64,000 bases of DNA from Alphaproteobacteria bacterium (GTDB lineage: Bacteria > Myxococcota_A > UBA796 > GCA-2862545): contig JACKEO010000021.1 of NCBI GenBank assembly GCA_020632955.1, forward strand, positions 1 to 64,000, in the 5' to 3' direction. Under the pieces are notes generated by a model. The model was not told the origin of the DNA and ran no database searches. It saw only the letters and a list, made by a program, of their open reading frames with translations. Positions 19,864 through 27,932 of this stretch are shown piece by piece; position 1 is the stretch's first letter, and the number at the start of each line of letters is the position of its first letter. Made by a program: the position numbers and the translations under genes.

Positions 19864-21107
19864 TGCCCGTCTATGAGTACAAGGCCTTCGACGGCGCCGG
19901 CGCCCCCACCTCGGGCGTCATCGACGCCGACAACGAGAAGGCGGCCCGCTCCCGCCTGCGTCGCCAGGGCCTCTTCCCGTCCGAGGTCAAGGAGCAGACG
20001 GGCAAGGCCGTGGAGGGCTCCGGCCTGCGCATGGAGATCGACGTCGCGCAGTACCTGGAGTGGATCAGCGCGCGCGACATCGCCAACGTCACCAACCAGC
20101 TCAGCGTGCTCATCGGGGCCTCCGTGCCCATGGCCGAGTCGCTCGCGGCGCTCGTCGAGCAGACCGAGAAGAACAAGCTGAAGGTGGTGCTCTCCAACGT
20201 GCGCGAGCGGGTGAACGAGGGCTCCACGCTGGCGGATGCGCTGGCCGACCACCCGAAGATCTTCGACAACCTCTTCGTGTCGATGGTGCGCGCCGGCGAG
20301 CGCACGGGTTCGCTCGCCGAGGTCCTCGACAGGCTGTCGAAGTTCGCCGACAGCCAGGTGCGGCTGCAGGGACAGATCGTCAGCGCGCTCGCCTACCCGG
20401 TGCTGCTCACCATGGTGGGCGTGGGCATCCTGCTGGCCATCTTCACCGGCATCCTCCCGCAGATGCGGTCGATGTTCGACAGCTTCGGGGGGGAGGAGAA
20501 CCTGCCGATCATCACCAAGGTGGTGTTCGCGGTGGGCGACTTCCTCGTGGGCTGGGGCTGGACGGTGCCCCCGGTGATCCTCGCCGCGGTGTGGGGCTTC
20601 CGGCGCTGGCTCGCCACGCCCGCCGGGCGCGAGCGCTTCGACCGCTGGAAGCTCGAGATGCCGGTGCTCGGGCGGGTGAACCGCATGGTGGCCGTGTCGC
20701 GCTTCTCGCGCACCCTGAGCACGCTGCTGATGTCGGGCGTGCCCATCATCACGGCCCTCGGCATCGTGCGCGCGGTGGTCGGCAACGTCATCCTCGCCGA
20801 GACGATCACCAGCGCCAGCGAGAACATCCAGGAGGGCCAGTCCATCGCGCGACCGCTGCAGGAGAGCGGCCAGTTCCCGCCGATGGTGGTGCACATGGTG
20901 AAGGTGGGGGAGCGCACCGGCGAGCTGGAGCGGATGCTCAACCTGGTGGCGAACGCCTACGACCAGGAGGTCGACGACGCCGTGAAGACGGCCACGTCGG
21001 TGCTGGCGCCGCTCGCCATCCTCCTCGTGGGCGGCGTGGTGTTCACGGTGGCCCTCGGCCTGCTGCTGCCCATGCAGCAGCTCACCGGCTCCATCCGCGG
21101 CATCTGA
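19863..21107 (+). CDS. gspF: Type II secretion inner-membrane platform protein GspF
   Basis: Polytopic inner-membrane protein that couples GspE to pseudopilin assembly. 414 residues, the usual length, beginning MPVYEYKAFDGAGAPTSG, the family N-terminus. Two homologous GspF domains are visible (about 70-190 and 270-395), each ending in hydrophobic segments (YPVLLTMVGVGILLAIF; LAILLVGGVVFTVALGLLLP). The conserved end MQQLTGSIRG is present. ATG 19863 directly follows a TGA of the spacer frame (TGATG) and has no good ribosome site, so coupling to upstream translation is possible. Confidence 0.95.
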   Translation: MPVYEYKAFDGAGAPTSGVIDADNEKAARSRLRRQGLFPSEVKEQTGKAVEGSGLRMEIDVAQYLEWISARDIANVTNQLSVLIGASVPMAESLAALVEQTEKNKLKVVLSNVRERVNEGSTLADALADHPKIFDNLFVSMVRAGERTGSLAEVLDRLSKFADSQVRLQGQIVSALAYPVLLTMVGVGILLAIFTGILPQMRSMFDSFGGEENLPIITKVVFAVGDFLVGWGWTVPPVILAAVWGFRRWLATPAGRERFDRWKLEMPVLGRVNRMVAVSRFSRTLSTLLMSGVPIITALGIVRAVVGNVILAETITSASENIQEGQSIARPLQESGQFPPMVVHMVKVGERTGELERMLNLVANAYDQEVDDAVKTATSVLAPLAILLVGGVVFTVALGLLLPMQQLTGSIRGI

Positions 21108-21117
21108 TCCGGGATGC

Positions 21118-21133
21118 TGGCACGGTGCTTGCT
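21118..21133 (+). promoter_or_regulatory. Sigma-54 (-24/-12) promoter for gspG
   Basis: TGGCACGGTGCTTGCT is a full match to the -24/-12 consensus (TGGCACG-N4-TTGCT), with GG at 21119-21120 and GC at 21131-21132. It sits in the 126-base gap between gspF and gspG. The expected start is about base 21144, some 90 bases before the gspG ATG. GspG is the major pseudopilin and is needed in excess, so a separate strong activator-dependent promoter makes sense, as with sigma-54 control of pilA in other bacteria. Confidence 0.8.
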
Positions 21134-21233
21134 TGTCTCCTGGTGTGATGGCCTCTTGCGGATCCCTTGCAGGACGTGAAGGCTGACCCATCCCCCGCCG
21201 TCTCGGGAATCGACCGTCGCCTCTGGAGCTGAC

Positions 21234-21656
21234 ATGACCTCGCTGCTCACCACCCTGCAGGCCCGCCTCGCCGCGCTCCGTGCGGCACGCGTCCCCACCC
21301 GCCGCGCCCGTCGCGGCATGACCCTGATGGAGGTGATGATCGTCATCGCGATCATCCTGCTCCTCATGGGCGTCCTCACCTTCGGCCTGGCCAGCATGTT
21401 CGGCGAGGCCCAGGGCGACGCGGCCGGGCTGATGATCCAGCGCATCGACCAGAAGGTGAAGATCTACAAGGTGAAGAAGCGCAAGCTCCCCGACAGCCTC
21501 GACGAGGTCTACCGCGGGGAGGAGGTGCCCAAGGATCCCTGGGGCAACAGCTTCGTCTACCGCAAGAGCGGCGGCAAGGACGGCTACGACATCATCTCGT
21601 ACGGCGCCGACGGCAAGGAAGGCGGCGACGACGACGTGAAGCTGTCGGACTACTGA
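21234..21656 (+). CDS. gspG: Type II secretion major pseudopilin GspG
   Basis: Major subunit of the periplasmic pseudopilus. 140 residues. The prepilin cleavage site is Gly28|Met29 (RARRGMTLMEV) with the conserved Glu33 at position +5, followed by a hydrophobic helix. The globular domain has the hallmark LPDSLDEV...PKDPWGNSFVYR and the acidic, probably calcium-binding end GADGKEGGDDDV. The basic leader is long (28 residues). GGAG lies about 8 bases before ATG 21234. Its stop overlaps the next gene by one base (TGATG). Confidence 0.96.
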   Translation: MTSLLTTLQARLAALRAARVPTRRARRGMTLMEVMIVIAIILLLMGVLTFGLASMFGEAQGDAAGLMIQRIDQKVKIYKVKKRKLPDSLDEVYRGEEVPKDPWGNSFVYRKSGGKDGYDIISYGADGKEGGDDDVKLSDY

Positions 21657-21973
21657 TGACCACCCGCTCCCTGGTGCTGCTGGCGCTCGTCGCGGGCTGT
21701 TCGCTCGGCGACGACGCCGTCGACCGCGAGGCCGCCACCCTGCAGCTCGAGAAGCTGGAGGACCAGCTCCTCCGGCACGCCTCCCGCAAGGGCGACCTCC
21801 CTGACAGCCTGTCGGAGGTCACCGGCGAGCTGCCGCTCGACCCCTGGGGCGGACGGGTGCAGTACCGCCGCCTCGGTCACGACCGCTTCGAGCTCCTCGC
21901 CCGGGGTGCCGACGGCGCCGTGGGCGGCGAGGGCGCCGACGCCGACGTCTCGGTCATCGGCCGCCTCCCCTGA
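21656..21973 (+). CDS. GspG-like lipoprotein (pseudopilin C-terminal domain on a lipid anchor)
   Basis: 105 residues, translationally coupled to gspG (TGATG). The first 15 residues are a lipoprotein signal peptide with lipobox LVAGC (Cys15), replacing the prepilin leader and hydrophobic helix. The rest is a helical segment and then a domain that parallels GspG block by block: LPDSLSEV, PLDPWGGRVQYR, and the end GADGAVGGEGADADV. It looks like a paralogue of the GspG globular domain tethered to a membrane. It could cap or chaperone the pseudopilus or occupy a secretin-side position; that is inference. The Asp-rich calcium loop is partly kept. Confidence 0.85.
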   Translation: MTTRSLVLLALVAGCSLGDDAVDREAATLQLEKLEDQLLRHASRKGDLPDSLSEVTGELPLDPWGGRVQYRRLGHDRFELLARGADGAVGGEGADADVSVIGRLP

Positions 21974-22020
21974 TCCCTCCGGGGCGCGGCCCCCGCCGCG
22001 GCCCCGCTCGCGAGGTCCCC

Positions 22021-22731
22021 ATGCCTCCCGCCGCGCAGCGCCGCACCGCCCGCTCCCGTCGTGGCATCACGCTGCTCGAGGTCATGGTGGCCGTGGGCAT
22101 CGTGCTGCTGATGACGGTGATCCTGGTGCCCTCGCTGTCGGCCGTGCTCATGCTCGAGCAGCGCAACGCCGCCCGCAAGCTGGCGCTCGTGTACGAGTCG
22201 CTCCAGCACGAGGCCATCCTGCGCAACCGCACCTTCCGGGTGGTCTACAACCTCACCGAGGGCACGTGGCACGTGGAGCACGGCGACGCGGGCGCCACGG
22301 TCTTCTCCACGTCCAAGGCGCGCGAGGAGTTCGAGGACGACGTGCGCGGCGAGGACTTCGACCGCCTGTCGAGCGACCAGCAGGACATCGTGCGGCGCCA
22401 GGCCAGCTTCCAGCAGGTGGGCACCGTGGGCACCGTGAAGCTGCCCGACGGCACCGTGTTCAAGAGCGTCTACACGCCGCAGTACGACGAGCCCGTGGAA
22501 CGCGGGGAGCGTCACGACGACGACGACGGCCCGCAGATCGTCTACAGCCACGTCTTCGCCGACGGCACGGCCGAGTACACGGTGGTGCAGATCGTCGACG
22601 AGGAGGACGACGACGAGGGCTTCACGATCTCGGTGGACCCGCTGTCGGGCCGTGTGGAGATGGTGGGCGAGCTGCTCGACCAGCACGACCGCTGGGCGTT
22701 CCTGCCCGACGAGGGCCCCGACCTTGACTGA
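22021..22731 (+). CDS. gspH: Type II secretion minor pseudopilin GspH
   Basis: 236 residues. Prepilin cleavage is Gly15|Ile16 (RSRRGITLLEV) with Glu20 at +5 and a hydrophobic helix to about residue 40. The C-terminal part is rich in beta-strand patterns and ends in an acidic stretch (EEDDDEGF...). Assignment to GspH rests on position after gspG and on size. The ATG at 22021 has GAGG 5 bases upstream; the 47-base gap before it is a GC-rich imperfect palindrome. A duplicated spacer follows. Confidence 0.85.
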   Translation: MPPAAQRRTARSRRGITLLEVMVAVGIVLLMTVILVPSLSAVLMLEQRNAARKLALVYESLQHEAILRNRTFRVVYNLTEGTWHVEHGDAGATVFSTSKAREEFEDDVRGEDFDRLSSDQQDIVRRQASFQQVGTVGTVKLPDGTVFKSVYTPQYDEPVERGERHDDDDGPQIVYSHVFADGTAEYTVVQIVDEEDDDEGFTISVDPLSGRVEMVGELLDQHDRWAFLPDEGPDLD

Positions 22732-22748
22732 CGGAGGCCCCGGGAACG

Positions 22749-22823
22749 GTCGATCCTTCGTCGCTGGCTGCGCGCCTCGGTCACGTGCGCTTGGCACGCT
22801 CCCTTCGGTGCTCGCGGGCGCTC
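22749..22823 (+). repeat. Direct repeat copy 1 (75 bp) between gspH and gspI
   Basis: A 75-base unit (GTCGATCCTTCGTCGCTGGC to CTCGCGGGCGCTC) repeated at 22869-22943 with only two differences (TTGGC versus CCGGC). The period is exactly 120 bases, a multiple of three. It is non-coding in any recognisable way. Confidence 0.85.
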
Positions 22824-22868
22824 CTCGTGTCGACCGCCCCCGGAGCCTCCGTCAGGGTGCCGGGTGGT

Positions 22869-22943
22869 GTCGATCCTTCGTCGCTGGCTGCGCGCCTCGG
22901 TCACGTGCGCCCGGCACGCTCCCTTCGGTGCTCGCGGGCGCTC
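22869..22943 (+). repeat. Direct repeat copy 2 (75 bp), covering the gspI start
   Basis: Second copy of the 22749-22823 unit. Its last part contains GTG 22928, the best gspI start codon, so the repeat supplies the gspI translation start. The equivalent GTG in copy 1 (22808) is in the same frame, which would allow a longer GspI leader. Confidence 0.85.
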
Positions 22944-23614
22944 GCCCCCCCCGCGCTCGGCGGGGCTTCACCCTGCTCGAGGTGATGATCGCCGTGGGCA
23001 TCCTGCTGATGTCGCTGGTGATCCTGGTGGGGGCGCAGACGAGCGCCATCGAGATGACCGTGGAGGCCGACCGCCTGCTGGTGGCCACGCAGCTCGCGCA
23101 GGACAAGCTCGCCGAGGTGCGGGTGCAGGTGGAGTCCGAGGGCTTCCAGCTGGCCGACGTCCACGAGGAGGGGGACTTCGACGACTTCGGGGACGAGGCG
23201 CTGAACCTCGAGCTGGAGTCGCTGGAGGACTACCACTGGGAGTACCTGGTCACCGAGATCGACCTGCGCTTCGCGGGCGGCCTGCAGGGGGCCGTGGGCA
23301 ACCTCACGGGGGCGCTGGGCATCAGCTCGGAGGCCATCCCCGGCGGCATCCCCGACCTCGGGGCCCTGGGCATCGGCGAGGAGCTCATCACCCAGCAGAT
23401 CTCGCCCTGCGTGCGCGAGCTCGTGATCCGCGTGTGGTGGGGTGACGACCTGGAGGAGGCCGAGGAGCTCGGCAACCAGGTGGTGCTCACCCAGCACGTC
23501 ACCGACGTGAACGTCTGCCAGGTGGGCCTCGGCGGCGGCGGGGCGCCTCCGGGCGGCCAGCAGGACCAGCAGCGCAACCGAGCCCAGCAGATCCGCAACC
23601 AGAGGGGCCGGTGA
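22928..23614 (+). CDS. gspI: Type II secretion minor pseudopilin GspI
   Basis: 228 residues from GTG 22928. The start is uncertain because it lies inside a duplicated repeat and lacks a clear ribosome site; GTG 22808 is an in-frame alternative. Cleavage is Gly13|Phe14 (RARRGFTLLEV) with Glu18 at +5, then a hydrophobic helix and the GspI-like run LLVATQLAQDKLAEVR. It is longer than usual GspI (about 120-130) because of a middle insert and a Gly/Gln-rich C-terminal tail. Its stop overlaps gspJ by four bases. Confidence 0.82.
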   Translation: MLAGARPPRARRGFTLLEVMIAVGILLMSLVILVGAQTSAIEMTVEADRLLVATQLAQDKLAEVRVQVESEGFQLADVHEEGDFDDFGDEALNLELESLEDYHWEYLVTEIDLRFAGGLQGAVGNLTGALGISSEAIPGGIPDLGALGIGEELITQQISPCVRELVIRVWWGDDLEEAEELGNQVVLTQHVTDVNVCQVGLGGGGAPPGGQQDQQRNRAQQIRNQRGR

Positions 23615-24321
23615 GCGCCGCGGGCCGCCGCCGTCGCGGCATGACCATCATCGAGGTCATGCTCGCGCTCGCGATCCTCATCATCATCACGATGGTGGGG
23701 TGGGCGAGCGTCGACGGCGCCATCGAGATGAACGACGCCCTGGCGCGCACCGACGAGACCACGCGCACGGCCCGCGTGGCGCTGGCCCGGCTGCGCCGCG
23801 AGCTGCAGCTGGCCTACCTCACCCCCAACCGCGCCGCGGTGGCCACCTACTTCACCTTCTTCGTCGGCCACAACGACGACCCCGACCGGGTGTGGTTCAC
23901 GAGCCTGTCGCACAAGCGGCTCTACCTGGACAGCCGCGAGGCGGATCAGGCCGAGTACACCGTGTGGGTGGAGCGCTCCCCCAGCGAGCTGGAGCCGGGC
24001 GACGTGCTCTACCACCGGGAGTCGCGCCGCATCGACGAGGAGCCCTCGGAGGGCGGGCGCGTGTGGCCGCTGGCCTACCACGTGCAGAGCTTCGAGCTCC
24101 GCTACCTCAACGGCCGCCTCAACGAGTGGGTGGACGAGTGGGACACGCGGGCCGGCGAGACGCCGTACCAGCTGCCCCGCGCCGTACAGATCGGGCTCGT
24201 GCTGCTCGCCCCCGACCCCGACGACCCCGACCGCTCCGTCGAGGTCCCCTTCGTCACCACCACGCTGCTGCAGTACGCCGACCCCGTCACGCCCACCGCC
24301 GGCCGCACGGTGGACCAGTGA
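23611..24321 (+). CDS. gspJ: Type II secretion minor pseudopilin GspJ
   Basis: 236 residues. Cleavage is Gly10|Met11 (RRRRGMTIIEV) with Glu15 at +5. After the helix come ALARLRRELQLAYL and a beta-rich domain, as in GspJ. GspJ normally complexes with GspI and GspK at the pseudopilus tip. GTG 23611 overlaps the gspI stop, and its own stop overlaps the gspK start (GTGA), so I-J-K are translationally coupled, matching a stoichiometric tip complex. Confidence 0.9.
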   Translation: MSAAGRRRRGMTIIEVMLALAILIIITMVGWASVDGAIEMNDALARTDETTRTARVALARLRRELQLAYLTPNRAAVATYFTFFVGHNDDPDRVWFTSLSHKRLYLDSREADQAEYTVWVERSPSELEPGDVLYHRESRRIDEEPSEGGRVWPLAYHVQSFELRYLNGRLNEWVDEWDTRAGETPYQLPRAVQIGLVLLAPDPDDPDRSVEVPFVTTTLLQYADPVTPTAGRTVDQ

Positions 24322-25592
24322 GGGCCGCGCTGCGCCGTGGCGGCAGCTGGCTCTGGACCGAGCTCACGCGGGAGCGCCGGTGGGGGCGGGGTCCGCGTCG
24401 TCGCGCCGGACGTTCCAGCCGCGCGGGCATCGCCCTGCTGCTCACCGTGAGCATCGTGGCCCTGCTCACGGTGGTGGTCACCGAGGTGGTCTACACGGCG
24501 TCGGTGCGCATCAAGATGGCGGCGAACGCCCGCGACGAGGCGGCAGCCGAGGCCCTCGCGCAGGGGGCGCTGGGCTTCTACCAGCTCTTCCTCAAGCTCT
24601 CGGAGTCCATGGAGCAGAACGCCTTCGGGCCGCAGATCGCCGCGATGACCGGCATGAACGCCCTGGACCTCTGGCAGTTCCTCCCGTCGCTGAGCACCTC
24701 GCTGCTGCGCCTCTTCGTGGTCACCGACGGCGACGCCGACGAGATCGAGGCCATCGCGGCCCAGGGCGGCCTGTCGGCCGACCAGCGGGCCGAGAGCCAG
24801 GAGCGCGCCAAGACCACGCTGCGGCGTCCCTTCCTCGCCTTCGAGGGCGACTTCACCGCCAGCGTCACCGCCGAGGACAGCCGGCTCTGGGTGGGCGACA
24901 TCTCGCTCGACGCCGAGGGCCGGCCCAACCTCTACTCCGAGCTGCTCATCGCGCTGATGGCGCGCGACGACGACCAGACCTTCCTCCGCAGCATCGGCAT
25001 CGACGACCCGCGGGAGCTCGTCTACAACCTGTCGGACTGGACGGACGCGGACGACAACCGCCTCTTCAGCGGCGGCCGCGAGAGCGCGCTCTACGACCGC
25101 CTCGACGACCCCTACAAGGTGAAGAACGCGCCCTTCGACTCCGTGGAGGAGATCCGCCTCGTCGACGGCTGGCACCGCGACGCCATCTGGAACCGCTACG
25201 GCACCCAGCTCACCATCTACGGCGACGGCAAGGTCAACGTCTCCACCGCGAGCGACCAGGTGCTGCGCGCCATGCTGCGCAGCGCCGCCAAGGTGTCGGC
25301 CACCGACTCCTACCTCGACGACGTGGTGCGCCTGCTGCGCACCCGCCTCAACACCCCCCTCGCCGAGGGCGGCGTGCTCTTCACCCACGACGGCGGTCTC
25401 GCGAACTGGCTGGAGGAGTGGTACGCCGGCGCCTTCGACACCGACAAGATCAAGCGGCTGTCGATGGTGCACTCCTCGGTCTACCGGGTGACGGCACGGG
25501 GCGAGGTGGGCGAGGCCACCGTCGAGATCGAGGCGATCATCGACTTCTCCCGCAGCAAGAACGGCAAGATCCTCTCCTACCGGATCCGCTGA
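24318..25592 (+). CDS. gspK: Type II secretion tip pseudopilin GspK
   Basis: 424 residues from GTG 24318. A long basic leader (37 residues) ends in RSSRAG|IALLL. The +5 residue is Leu instead of Glu, the known hallmark of GspK, which sits at the very tip and needs no charge pairing. The helix (VSIVALLTVVVTEVVY) is followed by a large alpha-helical insert domain and a helix-hairpin-like region around VNVSTASDQVL, typical of the family. It ends with a strand-rich tail that includes VEIEAIIDF. Confidence 0.93.
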   Translation: MRAALRRGGSWLWTELTRERRWGRGPRRRAGRSSRAGIALLLTVSIVALLTVVVTEVVYTASVRIKMAANARDEAAAEALAQGALGFYQLFLKLSESMEQNAFGPQIAAMTGMNALDLWQFLPSLSTSLLRLFVVTDGDADEIEAIAAQGGLSADQRAESQERAKTTLRRPFLAFEGDFTASVTAEDSRLWVGDISLDAEGRPNLYSELLIALMARDDDQTFLRSIGIDDPRELVYNLSDWTDADDNRLFSGGRESALYDRLDDPYKVKNAPFDSVEEIRLVDGWHRDAIWNRYGTQLTIYGDGKVNVSTASDQVLRAMLRSAAKVSATDSYLDDVVRLLRTRLNTPLAEGGVLFTHDGGLANWLEEWYAGAFDTDKIKRLSMVHSSVYRVTARGEVGEATVEIEAIIDFSRSKNGKILSYRIR

Positions 25593-25623
25593 CGGCTCCC
25601 GACCCCGAGACGCACGAGGACCC

Positions 25624-27360
25624 ATGGCTCGACACATCGCGATCGATCTCGGCGCCTACGCCGTCAAGGTGAGCGTGAGCCAGCGCTCGGGCGACGTGGA
25701 CGACGTGGAGCTGGAGGTGCGCCGCCGCGTGCCCCAGGACGGCTCCGACGTGCCCACCCTGCAGGACCGCCTGGCCATCCTCGACCTGCTCGTGCGTCAG
25801 CACCCCGACCTCGTGAGCACCAGCCACCTCTGCGCCCTGGCCTGGCCCACGGAGCGCACCACCACCCAGCGCCTGGTGCTGCCCTTCACCGATGCGGAGC
25901 AGGTGGCGAAGACCCTGCCCTTCGCCATCGAGGACGAGGTCCCGCTCGATCTCGAGGACCTGGTGCTCGCCTGGCGCGCGGGGGAGGGCGAGGGCGAGAT
26001 CCTGGCCACGCTCGCCGACCGCGCCGAGCTCTCGGGGGTGCTCGAGGGCCTGGCCGAGCGCGGGCTCGATCCGCGCCGCGCGCTGGTCGACGGCGACATC
26101 ATCGCCGCCTACGGCCGTGGCCCCGGCATCACCGCCGTGGTCGACGTGGGCCACACCCAGACCACCGTCACCGTGGCGCGCGCCGGGAGGCCCCTGGCCA
26201 CCCGGGCCGTGGGCGTGGCGGGCCGCGCGCTCACCCGCGCCATCCAGCAGGCGCTGGGCTGTTCCTGGCAGGAGGCCGAGCTGCTCAAGCACGGCGGCCC
26301 CGACGAGGACGCGCCGCTGCCGCCGGCCTTCGTGCAGGAGCTGGGGAGCGACGACGACGGCCCGGTGTGGGTCGACGACGAGCTCCAGCCCTCCGATCCC
26401 GGCTTCGGCGAGGTGGAGGACCCCACGGGCGGCTCGCTCGAGGCCACCGACCCGGGCCTGGGCGCGCTGACCACGCTGCCCGCCAAGGCGAAGGAGGCGA
26501 TGGACGCCGTCCTGGGGCTGCTGCTCGCCGAGGTGCGCGCCACGCTCGTGCAGGCCGAGGACGACCTCGGCGTCGAGATCGACGTGGTGGTGCTCACCGG
26601 CGGTGGGGCCCGGGTCGACGGGCTCCGCGCCTACCTCGAGGAGGACCTCGGCCTGCCGGTGCGCGAGGCGGTCGACGCCGAGGGCCAGCCGGTGCCCGAC
26701 GCCTACACGGTGGCGCGCGCGCTGGGCGAGCTGGTGGTGGGCGACCCCTCGGCGGCCACCGACCTGCGCGTGGGCGACCTGGCCTTCCGCGGCGGCATGG
26801 ACCTGCAGCGCACCATCCTGCAGTACGGCGCGGCGATGGTGGCCACCTACCTGGTGGCGGTGCTGGCCTTCTTCGCCTGGAACATGGTGACGCTGGCCCG
26901 GGAGCAGGCCGCGGTCGATGCCCGCATCCGCGAGGCCGTGGCCGCCGTGGTGCCTGACGCGCCGCTCGACGAGCTCGACGCCTCGGGTGCCGTGGGCCTG
27001 CTGGGCGACCTGGTCTACGACGCGCAGGAGCAGGTGGACTTCCTCGGTCGCGACGGCGAGGCGCCCCCCACGGTGCACCTGCTGTACCGGCTCACCACCG
27101 GCTTCCCGCCGCACCCCGACGTGAAGGTGGACGTCGACCGCATCGACATCGCGCCCAAGGCCATCCACCTCGAGGGCGTGGTCGACGACTTCAGCGACGT
27201 CGACAAGATCGGCGAGGCCCTCAAGGCGAAGGGCGGCTTCGGCGGGGTCGACGCGTCGCCGGGGAAGAAGAAGCGCGACAAGCTGGAGTTCGCGGTCGAC
27301 ATCGCCCGTGCGGGCGCCGATGGCGACGACGACACCGGCGTCGACGAGGAGGAGGGCTGA
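25624..27360 (+). CDS. gspL: Type II secretion assembly protein GspL
   Basis: 578 residues. The N-terminal actin-like cytoplasmic part begins MARHIAIDLGAYAVKV and resembles PilM/GspL, which binds GspE. A membrane segment is at about residues 397-422 (MVATYLVAVLAFFAWNMV). A periplasmic ferredoxin-like end follows. It is longer than classic GspL (about 400) because of an acidic insert around residues 235-285 (DDDGPVWVDDELQP). The ATG at 25624 has GAGGA upstream. TGATG coupling to gspM. Confidence 0.9.
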   Translation: MARHIAIDLGAYAVKVSVSQRSGDVDDVELEVRRRVPQDGSDVPTLQDRLAILDLLVRQHPDLVSTSHLCALAWPTERTTTQRLVLPFTDAEQVAKTLPFAIEDEVPLDLEDLVLAWRAGEGEGEILATLADRAELSGVLEGLAERGLDPRRALVDGDIIAAYGRGPGITAVVDVGHTQTTVTVARAGRPLATRAVGVAGRALTRAIQQALGCSWQEAELLKHGGPDEDAPLPPAFVQELGSDDDGPVWVDDELQPSDPGFGEVEDPTGGSLEATDPGLGALTTLPAKAKEAMDAVLGLLLAEVRATLVQAEDDLGVEIDVVVLTGGGARVDGLRAYLEEDLGLPVREAVDAEGQPVPDAYTVARALGELVVGDPSAATDLRVGDLAFRGGMDLQRTILQYGAAMVATYLVAVLAFFAWNMVTLAREQAAVDARIREAVAAVVPDAPLDELDASGAVGLLGDLVYDAQEQVDFLGRDGEAPPTVHLLYRLTTGFPPHPDVKVDVDRIDIAPKAIHLEGVVDDFSDVDKIGEALKAKGGFGGVDASPGKKKRDKLEFAVDIARAGADGDDDTGVDEEEG

Positions 27361-27932
27361 TGTTCGAGCGGATCCGCGCCGGGCGCACCTACCTGTCGGA
27401 GCAGTTCGAGGCGATGCCGCCTCGCGACCGCTGGCTCGCCGTCGCGCTGGCCGGCATGGTGGCGCTGGTGCTCGTGGGCGGCGTCACCTACGTGATCAAG
27501 ACGGCCCAGGACGAGCGGGCCTCGCAGGTCACCGCCGCCAAGGAGAACCTGCGCGACGTGCAGGGCATGGCCGAGGACTACGCGCTGCTCACGGCGCGCC
27601 TCGAGGCCGCGGAGGCCCGCATGGGGCAGTTCCGGGCCGGCCAGATCAACACCTACATCAGCCAGTGGGCCGCGCAGGCGGGCCTGTCCACGAACCTGCA
27701 GGGCATCCGCGAGGGCAGCACCCGGGTGGTGGGCGGCTTCCGCGAGCGCACCTACACGGTGGAGATCAACGACGGCGAGCTGGGCGGCCTCGTGCGCTTC
27801 CTCTACGCCCTCGAGACCTCGCCCTACCCGATCCGGGTCCACAACGCGTCCTTCAAGGCGCAGGACCGACGGGACGCACGGCCCATCGATCTCGACCTCG
27901 AGCTGCGTGCCTACACCAAGGAGGAGGGATGA
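27360..27932 (+). CDS. gspM: Type II secretion protein GspM
   Basis: 190 residues. Short cytoplasmic start, one membrane segment (about 23-43, WLAVALAGMVALVLVGGVTYV), a coiled-coil-like stretch (ENLRDVQGMAEDYALLTARLEAAEARM), then a ferredoxin-like periplasmic domain that ends near LRAYTKEEG. GspM partners GspL in the inner-membrane platform. It overlaps gspL by one base and gspN by four. Confidence 0.88.
   Translation: MFERIRAGRTYLSEQFEAMPPRDRWLAVALAGMVALVLVGGVTYVIKTAQDERASQVTAAKENLRDVQGMAEDYALLTARLEAAEARMGQFRAGQINTYISQWAAQAGLSTNLQGIREGSTRVVGGFRERTYTVEINDGELGGLVRFLYALETSPYPIRVHNASFKAQDRRDARPIDLDLELRAYTKEEG

Noticed and set aside
22789..22806. TTGGCACGCTCCCTTCGG as another sigma-54 promoter
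   Set aside because: It has the -24 half but no GC at the -12 position; it is part of the 75-base repeat.
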